Under the pieces are notes generated by a model. The model was not told the DNA's origin. It did not search any database and saw nothing but the letters and a program-made list of their open reading frames with translations. Made by a program: the position numbers and the translations under genes. A DNA stretch of 64,000 bases, from the NCBI RefSeq assembly GCF_014621695.1, contig NZ_CP061281.1:1054001-1118000 (forward strand), written 5' to 3'. Shown piece after piece: positions 44,062 to 53,558 of the stretch; the stretch's first letter is position 1; each line of letters starts with the position of its first letter. This DNA is from Streptomyces xanthii. GTDB lineage: Bacteria; Actinomycetota; Actinomycetes; Streptomycetales; Streptomycetaceae.

Positions 44062-44685
44062 GTGACCAGAGTCCGGTTGAGCGTGGCCGAGCGGCGCGAG
44101 GAGCTGCTGCGGGCCGCCATCGAGCAGATCGAGGCGCGCGGGGTCGCCGCCGTGCGCATCGCCGACGTGGCATCGGCACTCGGCGTGAGCAACGCGCTGG
44201 TGCTGTACCACTTCTCGACGAAGGAGAAGCTCGTCGCGGCGGCGTTCACGTACGCCGCCGAGGGCGATCTGGCCCATCTGCGCAAGCTGCTGGGCCGCCG
44301 CACGAGCGCGCTCAAGCGGCTGCGGGCCGCGGTGCGCTGGTACGGTCCGACGGGCCAGGCCAAGGGCTGGCGGCTGTGGATCGAGGGCTGGGCGGCGGCG
44401 CTGCGCGACGACGCGCTGCGGGAGGTCACGCGCGAGCTCGACCGGCGCTGGAAGGCGGAGCTCGCCGAGGTGATCTCACAGGGGGTCGCGGCCGGCGAGT
44501 TCGTGTGCGCCGATCCGATGGCGGCGGCGCTGCGCCTGACGGCGCTGCTCGACGGTCTGGCGGTGCAGATGACGGCGTACGACGGGACGGTGTCCCGGGC
44601 TCGGACGCAGGAGTGGGCGGACGAGGCCCTGGCCCGGGAACTGGGCCTGGACCGGGCGGAGTTGACCCGGGCGGCCCAGGCCTGA
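44062..44685 (+). CDS. TetR family transcriptional regulator
   Basis: 207 residues, GTG start. N-terminal helix-turn-helix RREELLRAAIEQIEARGVAAVRIADVASALGVSNALVLYHFSTKEKLV (in parts: GVAAVRIADVASALGVS, ALVLYHFSTKEKLVAAAF), the rest an all-helical ligand and dimer domain (RLRAAVRWYGPTGQAKGWRLW, CADPMAAALRLTALLDGLAVQM in parts). It resembles the RutR/BetI group with C-terminal TetR_C_6-like domain, often bound by nitrogenous small molecules. It sits beside the permease; the shared palindrome predicts that it represses the permease, itself and the operon at 35645-41695. Confidence 0.93.
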   Translation: MTRVRLSVAERREELLRAAIEQIEARGVAAVRIADVASALGVSNALVLYHFSTKEKLVAAAFTYAAEGDLAHLRKLLGRRTSALKRLRAAVRWYGPTGQAKGWRLWIEGWAAALRDDALREVTRELDRRWKAELAEVISQGVAAGEFVCADPMAAALRLTALLDGLAVQMTAYDGTVSRARTQEWADEALARELGLDRAELTRAAQA

Positions 44686-44688
44686 AGA

Positions 44689-44714
44689 GTGCCGGCCGGA
44701 CACCCGGCCGGCAC
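44689..44714 (+). terminator. Terminator of tetR
   Basis: Perfect 11-bp stem GTGCCGGCCGG / CCGGCCGGCAC with a 4-nt loop, directly after the stop codon. Confidence 0.85.
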
Positions 44715-44778
44715 CGCTCACGAAACGGCGACCCGAGGCGGGCCCAGGGGGCCGTCACGGCTCACGTCAGGGGGAGCA

Positions 44779-45060
44779 TTGAACTGGGGCTGGGCGGAGT
44801 GGGCAATCAGCGGCGCGGGCGCCGCCTTCCTGATCACGGCAGCGGTCGGGCTGCGCACCCGACCCGACGGGCCGCCCGAGGCCCGCGTCAGGCACGGCCT
44901 GTACCGCGTCCTCCTGCCGTTCATGCTCGGCTGGGCTTTCTTCCTGCTCTGGCTCCCCCGAGCCCTCGGCGCACCGTGGTTCGTCTCGGACCTCTGCCGG
45001 CTGGTCGCCATGGCACCCGTCGTGCTGCTCGCCGTCGCGGCGCGACGCCGGGCGCGCTGA
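44779..45060 (+). CDS. Small two-helix membrane protein
   Basis: 93 residues from a TTG preceded by AGGGGGAG. Three hydrophobic stretches: WAISGAGAAFLITAAVGL, LYRVLLPFMLGWAFFLLWLPRAL (in parts) and DLCRLVAMAPVVLLAVAA, separated by charged loops, with a basic tail RRRAR. No known family. Longer in-frame starts add only Arg/Gly-rich residues. Convergent with the GDSL gene. Confidence 0.65.
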   Translation: MNWGWAEWAISGAGAAFLITAAVGLRTRPDGPPEARVRHGLYRVLLPFMLGWAFFLLWLPRALGAPWFVSDLCRLVAMAPVVLLAVAARRRAR

Positions 45061-45092
45061 CCCGGCCGGCAGAGGTCCGGGACCTCACAGGC

Positions 45093-45917
45093 TCAGGAAG
45101 CCGACTCCAGGTGGGCCTTGATGGCGTGCGGGTCGAGGATGCCCTTGGCCTCGACGCGATCACCGGAGGACTCGCCGCGCAGACGGCGGCCGATCCAGGG
45201 CACAAGGAACTCGCGGGCCCAGTGGATGTCGTCGCGTCGCACCTCGAAGGTGCCGCGGGGCGGCAGCGGGGGCCAGGCCTGCTCGGGGTCGGCGGGCACG
45301 TCCACGCCGAGGACCTGCCCGGCGCGCAGGGCGACGCGGGTGTGCCCCTCCGGCGAGAGGTGCAGCCGGTCGTCGTCCCAGGCCCGGCGGTCCTGCACGG
45401 AGCGCAGGGACCACAGGTCGAGCACCGGGCAGCCGTACCGGTCGGCGATGGCGCGCACGTGCATGTTGTACGTGGCGATCTTGCCGCGCAGATGCTTGAG
45501 GACGGCCACGTCGCGGGTGTCGAAGCCGGTGGCGACGAGGACGGTCCCGGCGGCCTCGGAAAGCCGGGCCACGGCCTTCTCGAAGCGCTCGGCCACGTCG
45601 TCCGGGTCGGTACCGGGACGGATGATGTCGTTGCCGCCGGCGACCAGGCTCACCAGGTCGGGGGCGAGCTCCAGGGCCTTGGGGAGCTGGTGCTCGACGA
45701 TCTGGTCGATGAGCTTGCCGCGCACGGCCAGGTTCGCGTACTGGAACGTGTCCTCGGGGACCCGGTCGTCGAGGAGGACGGCGAGCCGGTCGGCCCAGCC
45801 CACGAAGCTGCCGTCGGGCCCGGGGTCCCCGACGCCTTCGGTGAAGCTGTCCCCCACCGCCGCATAGGACCGAATCGTGCCGCCGCTGAGTGATCTCGAT
45901 TCGTTTGCCACGACCAC
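45093..45917 (-). CDS. SGNH/GDSL hydrolase
   Basis: 274 residues, GTG with AAGGATG upstream. Block I SYAAVGDSFTEGVGDPG (Ser nucleophile in GDSF), block III LVAGGNDIIRPGTDP (Gly/Asn oxyanion), block V DRLHLSPEGHTRVA (Asp-His). A cytosolic esterase or acyltransferase of the GDSL type; Streptomyces members often act on small acyl esters. C-terminal ~50 residues (REFLVPWIGRRLRGESSGDRVEAKG in parts) are extra. Substrate unknown. Confidence 0.92.
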   Translation of the reverse strand: MVVANESRSLSGGTIRSYAAVGDSFTEGVGDPGPDGSFVGWADRLAVLLDDRVPEDTFQYANLAVRGKLIDQIVEHQLPKALELAPDLVSLVAGGNDIIRPGTDPDDVAERFEKAVARLSEAAGTVLVATGFDTRDVAVLKHLRGKIATYNMHVRAIADRYGCPVLDLWSLRSVQDRRAWDDDRLHLSPEGHTRVALRAGQVLGVDVPADPEQAWPPLPPRGTFEVRRDDIHWAREFLVPWIGRRLRGESSGDRVEAKGILDPHAIKAHLESAS

Positions 45918-45983
45918 ACATCCTTCACCCTGACCTGTGACCTACGCGACCGTAGCCAGGGGTTGACGAGTGGTGAGATACAG

Positions 45984-46018
45984 CACTCGGCGCCCGGGGA
46001 ATATCCGGGCGCCGAGTG
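45984..46018 (-). terminator. Terminator of the M23 peptidase gene
   Basis: Perfect 14-bp stem CACTCGGCGCCCGG / CCGGGCGCCGAGTG with a 7-nt loop, 18 bp past the stop at 46036. Confidence 0.9.
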
Positions 46019-46035
46019 TGGATCATGCGCGTGGG

Positions 46036-46767
46036 TCAGATGGAGACGCCGTGCGCGCGCAGGTACGCGACCGGGTCGACGTCCGAGCCGTAGTTCGGGG
46101 TGGTGCGGATCTCGAAGTGCAGGTGCGGGCCGGTCACGTTGCCGGTCGCGCCGGAGAGGCCGATCTGGGTGCCGGCGGAGACGGCCTGGCCGGCCGAGAC
46201 GCCGAGCTGCGACAGGTGGGCGTACTGCGAGTAGTGGCCGTCGGCGTGCTGGATGACGACCTGGTTGCCGTACGCGCCGCCGTTGCCGGCGGAGACGACG
46301 GTGCCCGCGGCGATGGCCTTGATCGGGGTGCCGGTGGGCACGACGAAGTCGGTGCCGGTGTGGTAGCCGCTGGACCACATGCTGCCGTTCTGGTGGTACG
46401 GCGTGCCCTCGGTGGCGTCGACCGGCTTCACGTAGGCGGCGGTGGAGGTGCTCGCCTGGGTGGCCGTGGTCTTCGCGGCGCCGCCGAGGGTGAGCTTCTC
46501 GCCGGGCTTGATCAGGCCGGCGTCGGAGCCGATCACGGACTTGTTGTCCGCGTAGAGCTTCTTCCAGCCGCCCTCGACGTTCTCCGCCTTGGCGATCTTG
46601 GAGAGCGTGTCGCCGGCCTTGACCGTGTAGGTCTGGGCGGTGGCGGCCTGCGCACCGGTGGCGCCGATCAGCGGCAGCGCGAGCGCGGCACCACCGACGG
46701 TGGCGACGGCGGCGGCGCGGCCGAGACGGAAGGACTTCGGGCGGCGGTGCTTACCCTGTGCGGGCAT
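46036..46767 (-). CDS. Secreted LysM + M23 metallopeptidase (cell-wall hydrolase)
   Basis: 243 residues from MPAQGKHRRPKSFRLG, a Sec signal ending near AQA-AT. LysM domain at ~48-92 (TYTVKAGDTLSKIAKAEN...LIKPGEKLTLG), linker, then peptidase M23 (~125-240) with zinc ligands H and D in GYHTGTDFVVPTGTP and HxH in GPHLHFEIR. Cleaves cross-bridges of peptidoglycan outside the membrane. Regulated by the c-di-AMP riboswitch in the leader, which for other Streptomyces wall hydrolases turns expression down at high c-di-AMP. Stands alone with its own terminator. Confidence 0.95.
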   Translation of the reverse strand: MPAQGKHRRPKSFRLGRAAAVATVGGAALALPLIGATGAQAATAQTYTVKAGDTLSKIAKAENVEGGWKKLYADNKSVIGSDAGLIKPGEKLTLGGAAKTTATQASTSTAAYVKPVDATEGTPYHQNGSMWSSGYHTGTDFVVPTGTPIKAIAAGTVVSAGNGGAYGNQVVIQHADGHYSQYAHLSQLGVSAGQAVSAGTQIGLSGATGNVTGPHLHFEIRTTPNYGSDVDPVAYLRAHGVSI

Positions 46768-47332
46768 GACGAGATTCCTCTCCGTCGCCTGCGAGGTGAG
46801 CTGTCGGGTTCGGACGGGAGATGTCCGGCCGCACCCTTGCCATTCCTGACAGGGACACGACTTCACCCCGAGCCGCTGTGGGGAATTCCCGGGCGGCGTT
46901 CTTGCCTGTGGGTCCCCCGCTCCTGCCGTCACGGGTCGTAGTGAGGAATCCGGGCGGCGGCAGGACTAGGCGTTCCGACCGGAATGAGACGTGACCGTAG
47001 GGCAGCAGGAAACGAAGCGACAAGTTCCGAATTCCCTCTGACCTGCCTTTTCTTGATCGTTCACGCCTTTCCTGCGTCACCCTGCGTCTATCCCGCCCGC
47101 TTTACCGGCGCCTTACCCTAAGGAATTCCCGGGAAAGCCGTCCGGAAGATCCACCACGGACCGTCACGGATATGACGCTGCTCACGCGACGGGCGACAAC
47201 GTCCGCAAATCTGCGGACAGTTAATGACGTATAGGCCAAAACGGACACATGGTTGCCCTCTGAATTCATGTCGTATCGTCGGGAGCGCGCCCGCCGGCGA
47301 GCAGCGCCGGTGACCGACCGGGAGGAGCACCC
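46768..47332. other. Divergent leader region between M23 peptidase and tyrosine phosphatase genes
   Basis: 565 bp. On the left lies the riboswitch; farther right a perfect dyad GTCCGCA-AATC-TGCGGAC at 47201-47218 and an AT-richer stretch before the phosphatase gene. No gene seen. Promoters for both directions must be inside but no firm -10/-35 pair was found. Confidence 0.7.
46786..46925 (-). ncRNA. ydaO/yuaA-type c-di-AMP riboswitch
   Basis: Read on the minus strand, the leader contains the conserved pieces of the ydaO aptamer in order. These are GGGGGACCCACAGG, CGGGGTGAAG (at ~46870-46861), and finally AACCCGACAGCTCACCTCG followed by CAGGCG (46810-46786). That last block is the most diagnostic part and is nearly invariant in Streptomyces examples. 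It ends about 20 nt before the start codon, so it could hide the GGAGAGG ribosome site or terminate transcription. Boundaries at the 5' end are approximate. Controls the LysM/M23 hydrolase. Confidence 0.88.
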
Positions 47333-48130
47333 GTGACGCAGCACGCCCCGTCCACCGAGCCCGAGCTGACCGGAGTGCGCAACTTCCGCGACGTGGGCGG
47401 CCTCCCCACCGTGGACGGCCGGCGCGTGCGCCCCGGCGTGCTCTTCCGCAGCGGACACCTCGCCCACGCCACGGCCGAGGACGCGGCGTTCCTCTCCGGG
47501 CTCGGTCTGCACACGATCTTCGACTTCCGCAACGCGGCGGACCAGAAGCTGGAGGGCGCGGACGTCGCGCTGCCCGGGGTGCGCAATGTGAACCTGCCGC
47601 TGTCCGACCCGGCGGACGGCTCCGAGTTCTGGAAGATGGTCCGCGACGGCGACATGGACCAGCTCCGGTCGCTCCTCTCCGGGGGCCGCGCCGCGGACCG
47701 CATGATCAACTCGTACCGGTCGATCATCACGGACCGCACGGCCGAGCACGGCCGGGTGCTGCACGCCGTCGCCGAGGACAGCGTGCCCGCGCTGATGCAC
47801 TGTGCGGCGGGCAAGGACCGGGCGGGTCTGTCGATCGCCGTGACGCTGCTCGCGGTCGGCGTCGAGCGCGAGGCCATCGAGGCGGACTACCTGGAGTCGA
47901 ACGCGAAGCACCGCCGCTACAAGGTGCACCGCAGCTCCACGTCCCCGGACGCCTACTCCCCCGAGGTCATGGAGCTGCTCAGCCCGCTGTTCGACGCACG
48001 CGCCGAGTACCTGCGCGCCGCCTTCGAGACCATCGAGCAGCACTGGGGCGGCACGGAGCGCTACTTCGCGGAGGGTCTCGGGCTCACCGCGGCCGACCGG
48101 GACCGGCTGCGCGAGCGCCTGCTCGTCTGA
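47333..48130 (+). CDS. Tyrosine-protein phosphatase (Y_phosphatase3 type)
   Basis: 265 residues, GTG with GGGAGGAG upstream. N-terminus LTGVRNFRDVGGLPTVDGRRVRPGVLFRSG (in parts) is the hallmark of this family; the P-loop is HCAAGKDRAGLS with catalytic Cys and Arg. Acidic residue and the tail DYLESNAKHRRYK follow. Dephosphorylates phosphotyrosine, phosphoinositides or both in related enzymes. Monocistronic and divergent from the wall hydrolase; convergent with the DUF6126 gene. Confidence 0.94.
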   Translation: MTQHAPSTEPELTGVRNFRDVGGLPTVDGRRVRPGVLFRSGHLAHATAEDAAFLSGLGLHTIFDFRNAADQKLEGADVALPGVRNVNLPLSDPADGSEFWKMVRDGDMDQLRSLLSGGRAADRMINSYRSIITDRTAEHGRVLHAVAEDSVPALMHCAAGKDRAGLSIAVTLLAVGVEREAIEADYLESNAKHRRYKVHRSSTSPDAYSPEVMELLSPLFDARAEYLRAAFETIEQHWGGTERYFAEGLGLTAADRDRLRERLLV

Positions 48131-48139
48131 CAGCTGCGG

Positions 48140-48304
48140 CTACCGGTTCGCGCCCAGGGTGAAGAGCAGGTAGATGAACCCGGCGAAGGCGTGCCCCGCG
48201 AAGACATAGAGGAGGACGCGCACCAGGATGCCGCGCGGCATCTTGTCCTCGATGTTGCGGGCGGCGGGCTTGGGGGCGTCGGTGGGCTCGGTCGCGTCAC
48301 TCAT
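48140..48304 (-). CDS. Small membrane protein, DUF6126-like
   Basis: 54 residues: a charged N-terminus (MSDATEPTDAPKPAARNIED), then KMPRGILVRVLLYVFAGH and AFAGFIYLLFTLGANR, one long hydrophobic span. This matches, from memory, the DUF6126 family that in Streptomyces follows an XRE-cupin regulator. It starts 10 bp after that gene. Function unknown; too short for many gene finders. Confidence 0.8.
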   Translation of the reverse strand: MSDATEPTDAPKPAARNIEDKMPRGILVRVLLYVFAGHAFAGFIYLLFTLGANR

Positions 48305-48314
48305 GTCGGGCCTC

Positions 48315-48941
48315 TCAGACCTCTCGGATCGGAGCCGACGCCGGGCCGAGGCACAGGGCGGCGGTCGGACTCTGCAGCAGGGTGTGGACGAAGAGCAGCT
48401 CGGCCCCGGACCGGTCCGCGGCGGCGATGCGGTGCGGGGTGAGCGAGTCGAAGTGGGCACTGTCGCCCGGCTCCAGGCGGTACGAGGTGTCGCCGAGGCG
48501 CAGCTTGAGCCGCCCCTCCAGGACGTACAGCCACTCCTCCCCCGGGTGCACCCGCACGATGTCGCCCTGGGTCCCGTACGGGACGTGGACGCGCAGCGAC
48601 TGCATGGCGCGGCCGGGGGAACCGGCCTGGAAGTAGGTCCAGCCGCCGGCCTCGGTGGGCTCCATGGCGGCGGACCGGACGACGGCGTCGCGGTCGGCCG
48701 GGGTCTCACCGAGCAGCTCGGAGACCGTGGTGCCGTAGATCCGGGCGAGTCCGAGCAGCATCGGCAGCGAGGGCTGGCGCTGCCCGGTCTCCAGGCGGGA
48801 CAGATGGGCCGGGGACAGACCGGCGGAGCCGGCGGCGGCCTCCAGGGTGAGGGAGGCGCGGCGGCGCAGGGCACGCAACTGGGGTGCGACGGCGGGCAGC
48901 TCCGGCGGTTCCGGAGTACCCTCCGGGGAGGCAGGGCTCAT
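48315..48941 (-). CDS. XRE-family regulator with C-terminal cupin domain
   Basis: 208 residues. Helix-turn-helix at ~20-75 (LRALRRRASLTLEAAAGSAGLSPAHLSRLETGQRQPSLPML in parts), cupin at ~110-185 (VRVHPGEEWLYVLEGRLKLRLGDTSY in parts, LEPGDSAHFDSLTPHRI). Such proteins sense small metabolites through the cupin. No ribosome site precedes the ATG, so the mRNA may be leaderless. Two palindromic boxes upstream indicate self-control. Lies downstream of the hopanoid operon, same strand. Confidence 0.93.
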   Translation of the reverse strand: MSPASPEGTPEPPELPAVAPQLRALRRRASLTLEAAAGSAGLSPAHLSRLETGQRQPSLPMLLGLARIYGTTVSELLGETPADRDAVVRSAAMEPTEAGGWTYFQAGSPGRAMQSLRVHVPYGTQGDIVRVHPGEEWLYVLEGRLKLRLGDTSYRLEPGDSAHFDSLTPHRIAAADRSGAELLFVHTLLQSPTAALCLGPASAPIREV

Positions 48942-48963
48942 GCTGACGATTCAGCCAGAAGCC

Positions 48964-48997
48964 TGCCTCTCCGGCAAATTGCTTGCCTCAGAGGCAA
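48964..48997. promoter_or_regulatory. Palindromic operator pair for the XRE-cupin gene
   Basis: TTGCCTC-A-GAGGCAA at 48983-48997 is a perfect dyad, and TGCCTCTCCGGCAA at 48964-48977 a weaker second copy. Both are within 60 bp of the gene's ATG; on the minus strand the second contains a TTGCCG that could be a -35. Confidence 0.7.
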
Positions 48998-49071
48998 AAA
49001 ATCCCGCGGTTTCCGGTCACCGGCCGCCCGTCGCTCCCTGCCGGTCCCTGCTCCCGGTCACCCGCCTCCGG

Positions 49072-50457
49072 TCACCGATTGGCCACCGCCTGCTTGATCA
49101 GGGTCTTGCTGAAGTCCCACATCAGCCCGCCCCCGCTGTGCGCGTCGTCCATGACGGCGGTGAACGCCTCGACGAACCGCTCGACGTCCGCCTCGTCGAC
49201 CACCAGCGGCGGGATCAGCTTGATGACCTCCAGATGGTCCCCGGAGACCTGGGTGAGGATCCGGTGCTTCTGGAGCAGCGGCACCACGACCATCTGCGCG
49301 AACAGGCCCTTGCGGGCGGCCTGCAGCATGGTCCAGCGGCTGCGCAGCTTCAGGGACTTGGGCCGGCCGAACTCGATGCCGATCATCAGGCCGCGCCCGC
49401 GCACGTCGCTGAGCAGCTCGTAGCGGTCGGTCAGCGCGGCCAGCCGGGAGGACAGCAGGTCGCCCATGGCGCGGGCGTTCGCGACGATCTGGTCGTCCTC
49501 CATGACGGACAGGACGGCGAGCCCGGCGGCCATCGCCTGCGCGTTGGAGCCGAAGCTCGCCGAGTGGACGAGGACCCGGTCCATGGACGAGTAGACCTTC
49601 TTGAAGATCCAGTCCTTGCCCAGCGTCGCGCCGACCGGCACATAGCCGCCCGACAGCGCCTTCGCGACGCACACCAGGTCTGGCTCGACCCCGTCCTCGT
49701 GCTGGTACGCGTAGAAGTCACCGGTGCGGCCGAGGCCGGTCTGCACCTCGTCGGCGATGAGCAGCGCCTTGTGCTTGTGCAGCAGTTCCTGGGCGGCGCG
49801 CAGATAGCCGGGCGGCGCCTCGTGCACGCCCTTGCCCTGGATCGGCTCGACGATGAGGGCGGCGACGTCTCCCCGCTTCAACTCCCGGGCCAGGGCGTCG
49901 AGATCGCCGAGCGGGACGGCGGTGTCGGGCAGCAGCGGGGCGAAGCCGTCGCGGAAGCCGTCCTCCCCGTTGACCGAGAGGGAGCCCGTCGTCAGGCCGT
50001 GGAAGGCGTGCGCGCAGTAAAGGACGCGCGGCTTGCCGGTCGCGTACCGGGCGAACTTCAGGGCGGTCTCGACGGCCTCGGTGCCGCTGTTGCCGAAGAA
50101 CACCCGGTCCAGGTGCGGGCTGTGCGCGATCAGCTTCTCGGCCAGCAGCCCCGGCAGCGGCTGGCAGTCGAACCGGGTGAGGTCGGCGAGCGAGGCGTCG
50201 AGCACGTCGTGCAGCGCCTTGCGCACCACGGGGTGGTGGCGGCCGAGGCCCATGACGCCGAACCCGGCGAGCATGTCCAGGTAGTCGTGGCCCTCGGCGT
50301 CCCAGAAGTGCGCGCCCTCGGCCCGCTCGTAGACCTTGTCGAAGCCGATGGTGTGGAGCATCTTCGGCAGCTGGTGGTTGAGGTACCTGGCGTGCAGCTC
50401 GTACCGTTCGGCGCCGCGCTCGGCGAGCAGCGTGCCGAGGTCGAACTCCTTGCTCAT
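49072..50457 (-). CDS. hpnO: Hopanoid aminotransferase (aminobacteriohopanetriol formation)
   Basis: 461 residues. Class-III PLP aminotransferase: [46 protein letters not shown], Schiff-base lysine in [31 protein letters not shown]. Ending the hopanoid operon, after dxs (4-bp overlap), it should convert ribosylhopane/bacteriohopane aldehyde to 35-aminobacteriohopanetriol. Other class-III transaminases share the motifs, but position settles it. Confidence 0.92.
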   Translation of the reverse strand: MSKEFDLGTLLAERGAERYELHARYLNHQLPKMLHTIGFDKVYERAEGAHFWDAEGHDYLDMLAGFGVMGLGRHHPVVRKALHDVLDASLADLTRFDCQPLPGLLAEKLIAHSPHLDRVFFGNSGTEAVETALKFARYATGKPRVLYCAHAFHGLTTGSLSVNGEDGFRDGFAPLLPDTAVPLGDLDALARELKRGDVAALIVEPIQGKGVHEAPPGYLRAAQELLHKHKALLIADEVQTGLGRTGDFYAYQHEDGVEPDLVCVAKALSGGYVPVGATLGKDWIFKKVYSSMDRVLVHSASFGSNAQAMAAGLAVLSVMEDDQIVANARAMGDLLSSRLAALTDRYELLSDVRGRGLMIGIEFGRPKSLKLRSRWTMLQAARKGLFAQMVVVPLLQKHRILTQVSGDHLEVIKLIPPLVVDEADVERFVEAFTAVMDDAHSGGGLMWDFSKTLIKQAVANR

Positions 50458-52343
50458 GCGTCGTTCTCCTTGCCGGCCTTGAGGCCGAGACTCGTACCGA
50501 TCCGGCCCGCGATCTCGACGGGGGTCAGACCGATGTCGGCCAGCACCTCGCCGCGTTTGGCGTGGGCCAGGAACTGCTCGGGGATCCCGAACCGCCGTAC
50601 GGGCACGTCGACCTCGGCGTCCCCGAGCGCGAGCGCGATCGCCGCGCCGACGCCCGCGCTGCGGCTGTTGTCCTCCACGACGGCGACCAGGTCGTGCTCC
50701 GCCGCCAGCGGGGGGAGGTCGGGATCGACGGGCTTGACCCAGCGCGGGTCCACGACGGTGCAGCCGACGCCGCGCGCCCGGAGGAGGTCCGCTGTCTGGA
50801 GGCAGACCGGCGCCATGACGCCCACGGAGACGAGCAGCACGCGCGCCTCCGTGTCCCGGCTCAGGACGTCGAGGCCGCCGATCCGGTCGACGGCCGGCAC
50901 CGACGGGCCCACCGACTCCTTCGGGAAGCGCAGCACGGTCGGCGCGTCGTCCACGGCGACCGCCTCGCGCAGCTGGGCGCGCAACTGGTCGGCGTCGCGC
51001 GGCGCGGCGATCCGGAGGCCGGGCACGACCTGGAGCATCGACATGTCCCACATGCCGTTGTGCGAGGGGCCGTCCACACCGGTGACACCGGCCCGGTCGA
51101 GCACGAACGTCACCCCGCACTTGTGCAGGGCCACGTCCATGAGGACCTGGTCGAAGGCGCGGTTGAGGAACGTCGCGTAGACGGCGACGACCGGGTGCAG
51201 CCCTCCCGTGGCGAGCCCGGCGGCCGAGACGGCGGCGTGCTGCTCGGCGATGCCCACGTCCCAGACCCGGTCGGGGAACTGCTCGGCGAACTTGGTCAGG
51301 CCGACGGGGTGCAGCATCGCCGCGGTGATCGCGACGACGTCCTCGCGCTCCTTGCCGATCCGGGCGATCTCGTCGCCGAACACCGAGGTCCAGGACGGGC
51401 CGTTGGAGGGGGCGAGCGGTTCGCAGGTCAGCGGGTCCATGACGCCGACGGTGTGGAAGCGGTCGGCCTCGTCGGCGAGCGCCGGCTCGTAGCCGCGGCC
51501 CTTCTCCGTGAGGCAGTGCACGAGGACGGGCCCGTGGAAGCGTTTCGCGCGGCGCAGCGCGGACTCGACGGCGCCCACGTCGTGCCCGTCGATCGGCCCC
51601 ACGTACTTCAGGCCCAGGTCCTCGAACATGCCCTGCGGCGCGAACGCGTCCTTGAAGCCCTTCTTCGCGCCGTGCAGCGACTCGTACACTGTGTGCCCGA
51701 CGACGGGCGTGCGCAGCAGCACGTCCTTGCCCCAGGCGAGGACCTTCTCGTACGAGTCGGTGGTCCGCAGGGTCGCGAGGTGGTTGGCGAGGCCGCCGAT
51801 GGTGGGCGCGTAGGAGCGCTCGTTGTCGTTGACGACGATGATCAGCGGGCGGTCCTTGGCGGCGGCGATGTTGTTCAGCGCCTCCCAGGCCATGCCGCCG
51901 GTCAGCGCGCCGTCGCCGATGACCGCGACGACGTGCCCGTGCTCGCCCTGGACCTGCCGCGCCTTGGCCAGCCCGTCGGCCCAGCCGAGCGCGGTCGAGG
52001 CGTGCGAGTTCTCGACGATGTCGTGCTCGGACTCCTCGCGGGACGGGTAGCCGGACAGGCCGCCCTTGCCGCGCAGCTTGGAGAAGTCCTTGCGGCCCGT
52101 CAGGATCTTGTGGACGTAGCTCTGGTGTCCGGTGTCCCACACGAGTTTGTCGACGGGCGACTCGAAGACCCGGTGCAGGGCGACGGTCAGCTCCACCACG
52201 CCCAGGTTGGGTCCCAGATGGCCGCCGGTTCTCGCGACCGCGTGGATCAGGAACTCCCTGATCTCCGCGGCCAGTTCGTCGAGTTCCTCCTCGCTCAGCG
52301 CCTTCAGGTCGCGCGGTCCCCTGATGTTCTCCAGAATCGTCAC
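50454..52343 (-). CDS. dxs: 1-deoxy-D-xylulose-5-phosphate synthase
   Basis: 629 residues. TPP-dependent first enzyme of the MEP isoprenoid pathway, joining pyruvate and glyceraldehyde 3-phosphate. Seen: [16 protein letters not shown] motif [21 protein letters not shown] (in parts), [19 protein letters not shown], catalytic-base segment [41 protein letters not shown] (in parts). A probable second copy dedicated to hopanoids, since Streptomyces have a housekeeping one elsewhere. 33 bp after ispG. Confidence 0.97.
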   Translation of the reverse strand: MTILENIRGPRDLKALSEEELDELAAEIREFLIHAVARTGGHLGPNLGVVELTVALHRVFESPVDKLVWDTGHQSYVHKILTGRKDFSKLRGKGGLSGYPSREESEHDIVENSHASTALGWADGLAKARQVQGEHGHVVAVIGDGALTGGMAWEALNNIAAAKDRPLIIVVNDNERSYAPTIGGLANHLATLRTTDSYEKVLAWGKDVLLRTPVVGHTVYESLHGAKKGFKDAFAPQGMFEDLGLKYVGPIDGHDVGAVESALRRAKRFHGPVLVHCLTEKGRGYEPALADEADRFHTVGVMDPLTCEPLAPSNGPSWTSVFGDEIARIGKEREDVVAITAAMLHPVGLTKFAEQFPDRVWDVGIAEQHAAVSAAGLATGGLHPVVAVYATFLNRAFDQVLMDVALHKCGVTFVLDRAGVTGVDGPSHNGMWDMSMLQVVPGLRIAAPRDADQLRAQLREAVAVDDAPTVLRFPKESVGPSVPAVDRIGGLDVLSRDTEARVLLVSVGVMAPVCLQTADLLRARGVGCTVVDPRWVKPVDPDLPPLAAEHDLVAVVEDNSRSAGVGAAIALALGDAEVDVPVRRFGIPEQFLAHAKRGEVLADIGLTPVEIAGRIGTSLGLKAGKENDA

Positions 52344-52376
52344 GCTCGAGCCCCCTTCCCGTCCGTACTCAAGACC

Positions 52377-53558
52377 TCAGCTCACGGTGACGTCGGGCGG
52401 GCCCGACGCGACGCCGTCCTTCTCCATCTGTTCGGCGATCTTCATCGCCTCGTCGATGAGCGTCTCGACGATCTTCGACTCGGGGACCGTCCGGACGACC
52501 TCGCCCTTGACGAAGATCTGTCCCTTGCCGTTGCCGGACGCGACGCCCAGGTCCGCCTCGCGGGCCTCGCCCGGCCCGTTCACGACGCAGCCCATGACGG
52601 CCACCCGCAGGGGGACCTCCATGCCGTCGAGCCCGGCGGTCACCTCGTCGGCGAGCTTGTACACGTCGACCTGGGCGCGGCCGCAGGAGGGGCAGGAGAC
52701 GATCTCCAGGCGGCGCGGGCGCAGCCCGAGCGACTCCAGGATCTGGCTGCCGACCTTGATCTCCTCGACCGGCGGCGCGCTCAGCGAGACCCGGATCGTG
52801 TCGCCGATGCCCTCGCTCAGCAGCGCTCCGAACGCGACGGCCGACTTGATGGTGCCCTGGAACGCCGGTCCTGCCTCGGTCACGCCGAGGTGGAGCGGGT
52901 AGTCGCAGGAGGCCGCCAGCTGCCGGTAGGCGTTGACCATGACGACCGGGTCGTTGTGCTTCACCGAGATCTTCAGGTCGCGGAAGCCGTGCTCCTCGAA
53001 CAGGGACGCCTCCCACAGCGCCGACTCGACGAGCGCCTCGGGCGTCGCCCTGCCGTACTTCTGGAGCAGGCGGCGGTCCAGAGAGCCCGCGTTCACGCCG
53101 ATCCGGATCGGCGTGCCGGCCTCCGAGGCGGCGCGTGCGATCTGCTTGACCTGGTCGTCGAACTTCTTGATGTTGCCGGGGTTGACGCGAACCGCCGCAC
53201 ATCCGGCGTCGATCGCGGCGAACACGTACTTCGGCTGGAAGTGGATGTCCGCGATCACGGGGATCTGCGACTTGCGCGCGATGGTCGCGAGCGCGTCCGC
53301 GTCGTCCTGAGTGGGGCACGCGACGCGCACGATCTGACAGCCGGCGGCGGTCAGTTCGGCGATCTGCTGCAGCGTGGCCCCGACGTCCGAGGTCCGGGTC
53401 GTCGTCATCGACTGCACGGACACGGGTGCGCCGCCTCCCACGGCCACCGGCCCGACCTGGATCCGGCGGCTCACGCGCCGCTCGGCGACCGGTCGGGCCG
53501 GTACCTCGGGGAGGCCCAGTGAGACGGGCTCTCCGGTGCTCACGGCGCCGTCACCCAC
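52377..53558 (-). CDS. ispG: 4-hydroxy-3-methylbut-2-en-1-yl diphosphate synthase
   Basis: 393 residues. MEP-pathway [4Fe-4S] enzyme. Landmarks: [50 protein letters not shown], cluster cysteines in [13 protein letters not shown] and [23 protein letters not shown] 15 bases downstream (53541-53543) is an equally good start. Overlaps the hpnH end by 8 bp, i.e. translated together with it. Confidence 0.97.
   Translation of the reverse strand: MGDGAVSTGEPVSLGLPEVPARPVAERRVSRRIQVGPVAVGGGAPVSVQSMTTTRTSDVGATLQQIAELTAAGCQIVRVACPTQDDADALATIARKSQIPVIADIHFQPKYVFAAIDAGCAAVRVNPGNIKKFDDQVKQIARAASEAGTPIRIGVNAGSLDRRLLQKYGRATPEALVESALWEASLFEEHGFRDLKISVKHNDPVVMVNAYRQLAASCDYPLHLGVTEAGPAFQGTIKSAVAFGALLSEGIGDTIRVSLSAPPVEEIKVGSQILESLGLRPRRLEIVSCPSCGRAQVDVYKLADEVTAGLDGMEVPLRVAVMGCVVNGPGEAREADLGVASGNGKGQIFVKGEVVRTVPESKIVETLIDEAMKIAEQMEKDGVASGPPDVTVS

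Noticed and set aside
50562..53522. 986-codon open frame opposite dxs and ispG
   Set aside because: Entirely antisense to well-identified genes, with low-complexity composition.
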